DNA of 36,186 nucleotides, taken from contig JAICQL010000062.1 in NCBI GenBank assembly GCA_025937895.1, positions 1 through 36,186 of the forward strand, written 5' to 3'. The notes beneath the pieces were generated by a model. It ran no database searches. It was not told where the DNA came from and saw only the letters and a list, made by a program, of their open reading frames with translations. Positions 32,060-36,186 of this stretch are shown here, one piece after another (position 1 is the first letter of the stretch; the number at the start of each line of letters is the position of its first letter). This DNA comes from Polyangiaceae bacterium (GTDB taxonomy: Bacteria > Myxococcota_A > Polyangia > Polyangiales > Polyangiaceae). Position numbers and translations under genes: made by a program.

Positions 32060-33529
32060 GTGAGTCGCGTCACGACCAGCCTGAAGGTGGGTGCGCTCAC
32101 CATCGCAACGATCGTTGCGGCCTTTTTCATACTCCGCTTCGTCGATCGGAGCTCTTCCAGCACGGACGGCTACATCGTCTTCATGCAGATGGAAGACGTG
32201 AGCGGCATCGTGAAGCGCTCGCACGTGCGCATCGCGGGCATCCCGGTGGGCTCGATCGAGGACATCCGTCTGGTTGGTGAAAAAGCCCGCATCGACATCC
32301 GCATCAACCCTGACGTCCCGCTGTTCGAGGATGCCCAGGCCGGCAAGAACGTGCGCAACCTGCTGGGGGAAGCGTACATCGCCATCAGCCCAGGTACGCC
32401 GGGCCGCCGCCAGCTTCAAGACGGCGACGAGATCCGCTCGGTGACTCGCAGCGCCACTCCGGATGAGCTGCTGCAAAACATGTCTCGCATCGCGCAGACG
32501 GTCGAGCGGATCACGCTGGCCGTGGAGCGCACCGTGGGCTCGGAGGAGGCGCAGCAGAACCTGAAGGACACGCTCTCCAACCTGGCGGAGGTGACCGCGG
32601 CGCTCAACCAGACGGTGGCAGAGAATCGCGCGAGCATCCGCAACATCCTGAGCGGGGTGGAGGCGGTGACCACGCGTGGCCAGGGCGACGCGCTGGAGAT
32701 CCTCGACAACATGCGGGTGGTGAGCGCCGAGTTCCGCCGCTTGATGGCCGGCAAGGAGGGCGACCAGGGCGGCGCCACGGAGCAAGTAAAGGGCCTGGTC
32801 GATCGCGTGGACCGCGCCACGCAGAGCCTGGAGAAGACCATGGCCAACCTGGAGTCCACCACCGGACGGCTGGAGCGCGGTGAGGGCACCCTGGGGCGCC
32901 TGTCCAAGGACGAGAAGCTGATCAACGAGATCGAGAATGTCACCGAGAGTGTGGGCAGCTACGTCGAGGGCCTACAGCAGCTGCGCACCATCCTCTCGCT
33001 GCGCAGCGACTATCAGTTCCGGGCGCAGACGGTGAAGAGCTTCGTGGAGCTGCGGCTGCAGCCACGCGAGGACAAGTTCTATTCGATCGAGATCGTCAAT
33101 GACCCGCGCGGTCTGACCAAGATCCAGCAAATCAACGTCAACACCACCAACCCCAACGATCCCAACCAGTTTCAGGAGATCCGTAGCGTCACCAGCAACG
33201 CCCTGCGCTTCTCGCTGCAGTTCGCGCAGCGCTTCGGGCCCTTCATCGGCCGGTTCGGCCTGAAGGAGTCGACGGGCGGCGTGGGCCTGGACACGCTACT
33301 GCTGAACGATGCGTTCGAGCTGCGCCAGGATCTGTTCGGGTTTGGTGAGGTGGTTCGCCCGCGCTGGCGCCTGTCCCTGGGCTACGCTTTCCTCAATCGG
33401 CTGTGGCTGGTGGGCGGGGTGGACGACTTGATGAGCGTGGATCGTCGGGAATATTTCCTGGGCATGCAGCTTAGGTTCGATGACGAGGATCTGAAGACGG
33501 TCATTCCGTTCGCCCCGAAGACTCCCTGA
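32060..33529 (+). CDS. MCE-domain (MlaD-like) protein with helical stalk and barrel-like C-terminus
   Basis: 489 residues from GTG 32060; the frame is open to 31937, but the extra residues look unstructured and overlap the divergent gene. An inner-membrane helix (GALTIATIVAAFFILRFV, about 9-26) is followed by one MCE domain (about 35-120): YIVFMQMEDVSGIVKRSHVR, IAGIPVGSIEDIRLVGEKAR, RNLLGEAYIAISPGTPG. Residues 130-325 are long helices with heptad character (TVERITLAVERTVGSEEAQQ, VDRVDRATQSLEKTMANLES), a likely needle or channel. The last 150 residues alternate strands (QFRAQTVKSFVELRLQP, RPRWRLSLGYAFLNRLWLVG, YFLGMQLRF) like outer-membrane-barrel strands. MCE proteins carry lipids between membranes; the MlaE permease at 3187 is a possible partner. 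The stop is coupled (TGATG) to the tetrahaem gene. Confidence 0.85.
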   Translation: MSRVTTSLKVGALTIATIVAAFFILRFVDRSSSSTDGYIVFMQMEDVSGIVKRSHVRIAGIPVGSIEDIRLVGEKARIDIRINPDVPLFEDAQAGKNVRNLLGEAYIAISPGTPGRRQLQDGDEIRSVTRSATPDELLQNMSRIAQTVERITLAVERTVGSEEAQQNLKDTLSNLAEVTAALNQTVAENRASIRNILSGVEAVTTRGQGDALEILDNMRVVSAEFRRLMAGKEGDQGGATEQVKGLVDRVDRATQSLEKTMANLESTTGRLERGEGTLGRLSKDEKLINEIENVTESVGSYVEGLQQLRTILSLRSDYQFRAQTVKSFVELRLQPREDKFYSIEIVNDPRGLTKIQQINVNTTNPNDPNQFQEIRSVTSNALRFSLQFAQRFGPFIGRFGLKESTGGVGLDTLLLNDAFELRQDLFGFGEVVRPRWRLSLGYAFLNRLWLVGGVDDLMSVDRREYFLGMQLRFDDEDLKTVIPFAPKTP

Positions 33530-35160
33530 TGCGCCTCTCCTACCGGTACCTCCGTCCTCTCGCGCAGCACGGCTCGTACTGCGGCGTAGCGCTCGCGTGC
33601 CTGCTGGCGCTCGGCTGTCGCAAGCCGCAGGTACCCCCGCAGGCGCCGTCCTCGCCCAGCGTGCGGCTGTATCTCGTCTCCAACCTCGCCGGCGCCCTCG
33701 AGCCGTGCGGCTGCCGCAAGGACATGCTGGGCGGCATGGATCACGCCGGTGCGCTGATCGCCGCGAGCCGGAAAGAGGCGCCGCAGAGCCTGCTCCTGGG
33801 CGCGGGCCCGCTCCTGTTCCAGGAGCCCCAGCTCGATCCCGCGCGGGGAGAGCAGGACTTGTGGAAGGCAGCCGCGCTGGCAGACTCGCTCGCTGATCTG
33901 CGACTGGGTGCCTGGGCTCCCGGGGTCAACGACTTTGCCGCGGGCGAGCGCACGGCAGAGCTGGCCAGGCGCACCGGCGCCAAGCTGCTGGCCGCCAACG
34001 TCAGCATGCCGGAGGTCACGGGCACGGCGACGTTCGAGGTGGGGGGTTACCGCGTCGGAGTGGCAGGCATCGGCGCGGGCGCTACCCCTGGCGCCAGCAG
34101 CGCCGATCCGGGCTCGGCGCTGGCCGAGGCCGCGCGCTCGCTGGACTCGGCAGGGGCGCAGATCAAGGTGGCGCTGGTCGCAGCCGATCGCGGCGCCGGG
34201 CTCCGCCTGGCGGAGAAGGTGCCAGGCTTCAGCCTGATGCTGCTGGGCAGAGCGCAGGAGAGCGGTGAGGCCAATGACGCGGCGGCGCCGCCCACCCTGG
34301 TGGGCGACACCCTGGTGGTGCAAACGTCCAACCACCTGCAGAGCCTGGCGTATGTCGACTTCTTCGTCAGGGGCGACGACTTCTCTTTCCAGGACGGCAT
34401 GGGCCTGGCGCGCGAGGAGCGAAAGCTGAGCCTGGAGCAGCGCATCGGCGAGCTCGAGCGCCGCATCGCGAGCTGGCGCGGCGAGCAGCCGCCGGTGCCC
34501 GAGCGCATCGCCACCGGCGAGAAGGATCTGGCGCGGCTGCGCACCGAGCTGACTGGGCTCGGAGCGCCAGCGGCGGACGAGGGCGCGAAGGGCAGCGTGT
34601 TCCGCTATCACCTGGTGGAGGTGCGGGAGAGCGCCGGAGCCGAGCCCAACGTGGCGCGCCGCATGAGCGAGTACTACCAGCGGGTGAACGCGCACAACCG
34701 CGAGGCCTTCAAGGATCGCAAGCCGGCGCCCGCCCCAAGCGGCAGCGCGTATTATCTGGGCGCTGCTACCTGCGCCAACTGCCATGAAGAGGCGGACGCG
34801 TTCTGGCGCAAGACGGAGCACGCCAGCGCCTATCGGACGCTGCAGACGGAGTTCAAGGAGTTCAACCTGGACTGCGTGGGCTGTCACGTCACCGGCTACG
34901 ACAAGCCCGGCGGCTCCACGGTAACCTACGTCGCCAGGCTGCAAGACGTGCAGTGCGAGGCCTGCCACGGGCCTGGCTCCCTGCACGTGGAGAACCCGGG
35001 CAGCAGCAACGGGCTGATCCGGCGAGTGCCGGAGCCGACCACCTGCCGCGGGTGCCACCATGCCCCGCACGTCGCCGACGACTGGAGCCACGCACAGGCA
35101 TGGCAGCACATCGTCGGTGAAGGGCACGGCGCCGGAGCCAAGCCTCCGCCACTGCGCTGA
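33529..35160 (+). CDS. Tetrahaem c-type lipoprotein with N-terminal 5'-nucleotidase/metallophosphatase-like domain
   Basis: 543 residues. Its ATG overlaps the MCE stop by one base. Lipobox LALGC with Cys30. Residues about 45-300 resemble the UshA/5'-nucleotidase metallophosphatase fold in its CGC variant (LYLVSNLAGALEPCGCRKDMLGG, then RTGAKLLAANVSMPE and VGVAGIGAGATPG). The metal ligands of true phosphatases are not obvious, so it may be non-enzymatic. A coiled helix (LEQRIGELERRIASW) joins it to the haem region. Four CXXCH sites follow: CANCH near 418, CVGCH near 450, CEACH near 480 (CEACHGPGSLH) and CRGCH near 506. The spacing and the T-x-HA-x-A and CHGPG motifs resemble cytochrome c554-type domains. 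Periplasm- or surface-exposed electron carrier; redox partner unknown. Confidence 0.88.
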   Translation: MRLSYRYLRPLAQHGSYCGVALACLLALGCRKPQVPPQAPSSPSVRLYLVSNLAGALEPCGCRKDMLGGMDHAGALIAASRKEAPQSLLLGAGPLLFQEPQLDPARGEQDLWKAAALADSLADLRLGAWAPGVNDFAAGERTAELARRTGAKLLAANVSMPEVTGTATFEVGGYRVGVAGIGAGATPGASSADPGSALAEAARSLDSAGAQIKVALVAADRGAGLRLAEKVPGFSLMLLGRAQESGEANDAAAPPTLVGDTLVVQTSNHLQSLAYVDFFVRGDDFSFQDGMGLAREERKLSLEQRIGELERRIASWRGEQPPVPERIATGEKDLARLRTELTGLGAPAADEGAKGSVFRYHLVEVRESAGAEPNVARRMSEYYQRVNAHNREAFKDRKPAPAPSGSAYYLGAATCANCHEEADAFWRKTEHASAYRTLQTEFKEFNLDCVGCHVTGYDKPGGSTVTYVARLQDVQCEACHGPGSLHVENPGSSNGLIRRVPEPTTCRGCHHAPHVADDWSHAQAWQHIVGEGHGAGAKPPPLR

Positions 35161-35194
35161 GCGGCTGGCGCTCAGCGCGCGTACAAAAGCGAAC

Positions 35195-35224
35195 GGCTGC
35201 GAGCCTCTCTCGATGCTCGCAGCC
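35195..35224. terminator. Hairpin, probable transcription end (bidirectional)
   Basis: Perfect 10-bp stem GGCTGCGAGC/GCTCGCAGCC with a ten-base loop. It lies between convergent genes. On the minus strand it is followed shortly by a TTTT run (complement of 35185-35188), which suits termination of the cytochrome b/c transcript. Confidence 0.65.
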
Positions 35225-35256
35225 CTTCCCGCTCGCGGCCTCTCGGCAGGACCGCT

Positions 35257-35280
35257 GCCGCGCGCCCGAAAGCGCGCGGC
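35257..35280 (+). terminator. Intrinsic-type terminator after the tetrahaem gene
   Basis: Perfect 9-bp GC stem GCCGCGCGC/GCGCGCGGC with loop CCGAAA, followed by TCTTTGCTGT on the plus strand. It lies 96 bases past the tetrahaem stop and nine bases before the convergent cytochrome b/c stop. Together with 35195-35224 it separates the two convergent transcripts. Confidence 0.65.
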
Positions 35281-35289
35281 TCTTTGCTG

Positions 35290-36186
35290 TCAGTGCTCCT
35301 GCGCCGCCACGACTGCAGGCGCGGCCAGGGGCTGCAGCGAGTGCAGGTAGGAGGCGATGCTCTGCACCTGATCCGCGGTGAGCTTGCCACCGAACTTCGG
35401 CATCTTGCCGTTGTCCCCGAACAGGTGCTCCTGAGAGGAGTCGCGGATCACGCTGGCGATCCACTCCACGCTGCCGCGCTTGGCCAGGTTGGGTGCGCTG
35501 CTCGCCTTCCCCGCCACCTCCACCTCGTGGCAGTCACCGCAGTTGAGCGGGTCGGAGAAGATGGCGCCGCCCTTCTGGGCGAGAGCCGCATCCAGATCCT
35601 TCGGCGGGGTGGCGGAGATGCTCAGGATGAACTCGACCACCTGAGCCAGCTGCTCGTCGCTCAGCTCATTCGGCGGGTAGGCGCTCATCTCATCCTCGTG
35701 CTTGGTACCGCCGAAGAAGCGCTTCTCCATCGGGTTGCGGATCAGCGCGCTCAGCCAGGCGCGGCTGTTGTAGTCCGTGAAGTCCGGACCCTCGGAGCCG
35801 CCGATGCCGTCGACGGCGTGGCAGGTCGCGCAGTTCTCCTTGAACAGGCGCTTGGCAGCGACCTGCGGATCGTTCTCGAAGACCGCATCACCGCCCGCCG
35901 GCAACACACCCTTGCGAGCGAGCTCACGGGCGTACTCCGCTTCCTTGATCGCGACGACCAGGCCCGCCTGGTACTTCTCGTTGTTCTTGTCCTCGGCCAC
36001 GGCCAGACCGGTCAGGGCCACCACGCCGGCCATCAGCAGGCCCACCCCGCCCAGCACCGGCAAGCGATCCTTCCAGGACCGGCTCTCTGCCTTGTCCAGC
36101 CAGGGGAGCAGAACCAGGAAGGCTGCCGCCGCACCGGGGATGATGGCAGTGGCGATGATCTGCGCGGGACCGTGGAAGTACTTCAG
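35290..36186 (-). CDS. Quinol-cytochrome c reductase cytochrome b/c fusion subunit, partial (5' end beyond window)
   Basis: 298 residues seen; the start is right of the window. The first 22 residues, LKYFHGPAQIIATAIIPGAA, then FLVLLPWLDKAE, match the last helix of cytochrome b subunit IV (the family's LKYFPG..LPFLD pattern). Another hydrophobic helix follows (VLGGVGLLMAGVVALTGLAV). A periplasmic region then carries two CXXCH motifs: CATCH in NCATCHAVDGIGGSEGPDF, and CGDCH in LNCGDCHEVEVAG. Each is followed by a Met that could be an axial ligand (EDEMSAYPP and NGKMPKFGG), with LSDEQLAQVVEFIL and LTADQVQSIASYLH helices. This is the b-plus-dihaem-c fusion found in bc complexes of Gram-positives and deltaproteobacteria. 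It moves electrons from menaquinol to periplasmic carriers. Confidence 0.9.
   Translation of the reverse strand: MKYFHGPAQIIATAIIPGAAAAFLVLLPWLDKAESRSWKDRLPVLGGVGLLMAGVVALTGLAVAEDKNNEKYQAGLVVAIKEAEYARELARKGVLPAGGDAVFENDPQVAAKRLFKENCATCHAVDGIGGSEGPDFTDYNSRAWLSALIRNPMEKRFFGGTKHEDEMSAYPPNELSDEQLAQVVEFILSISATPPKDLDAALAQKGGAIFSDPLNCGDCHEVEVAGKASSAPNLAKRGSVEWIASVIRDSSQEHLFGDNGKMPKFGGKLTADQVQSIASYLHSLQPLAAPAVVAAQEH

Noticed and set aside
35161..35289. Small RNA gene between convergent genes
   Set aside because: The two hairpins are better explained as back-to-back terminators; no promoter-like sequence is visible.

Overview
This window is high-GC, gene-dense DNA from a Gram-negative bacterium, most likely a member of the Myxococcota (Polyangia-like) or a close deltaproteobacterial relative. 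The basis is the style of the proteins. There are many lipoproteins with Gly/Ala/Ser/Pro-rich linkers and outer-membrane barrels, several carrying c-type haem motifs. There is a GYF_2-domain protein and an MJ0042-type zinc-ribbon protein with long low-complexity linkers, a thrombospondin-type-3/OmpA porin, and frequent GTG/TTG starts. This assignment is inference; there is no rRNA or tRNA gene in the window to confirm it. About 27 protein genes are supported. I found no CRISPR array, IS element, prophage or tRNA.

Layout. 1-640 (-): cut-off succinate dehydrogenase cytochrome b-like subunit. 751-3975 (+): LpoA/LppC-like lipoprotein, tsaE (ATGA overlap) and an MlaE/YrbE permease. 4028-8374 (-): envelope genes in two groups, a barrel protein coupled to a Cys/His lipoprotein, and a small haem protein downstream of a haem-bearing barrel protein. 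8523-10587 (+): small barrel protein and a PrsW-like membrane protein with altered motifs. 10687-11922 (-): GYF_2 protein. 11923-12967: about 1 kb nearly gene-free, with a 15-bp repeat array. 12968-13771 (+): OmpA/MotB-like protein whose 3' end overlaps, tail to tail, the proline-catabolic bifunctional enzyme PutA (13699-17559, -). A zinc-ribbon gene lies just upstream of putA. 18960-22765 (+): LacI-type sensor without a DNA-binding domain, an unknown protein and a CBS-pair protein. 22780-24854 (-): lpoB followed by a COG3014-like lipoprotein. 25080-28714 (-): the conserved block rpmG-rpmH-rnpA-yidD-yidC-jag. 28833-31952 (-): OmpA/TSP3 porin and a CAP-domain lipoprotein. 32060-35160 (+): MCE protein with a barrel-like C-terminus, translationally coupled to a tetrahaem lipoprotein. 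35290-36186 (-): cut-off cytochrome b/c fusion of a quinol-cytochrome c reductase.

Themes. The content is mostly envelope biology: peptidoglycan synthase activators (LpoA-like, LpoB), lipid transport (MlaE, MCE), membrane-protein insertion (YidC/YidD), OmpA-type peptidoglycan anchors, and an electron-transfer set (SdhC-like, bc fusion, tetrahaem and monohaem envelope proteins).

The least ordinary features are: (1) the MCE protein with a predicted C-terminal barrel, coupled to a multihaem protein; (2) haem-bearing outer-membrane barrel and satellite haem proteins at 5.4-8.4 kb; (3) a cluster of short tandem-repeat arrays (12, 14, 15, 15 and 18 bp) between 10.6 and 18.2 kb, mostly inside coding linkers; (4) putA running antisense into the OmpA-like gene; (5) a YidD with an unusual N-terminal extension whose start overlaps rnpA.
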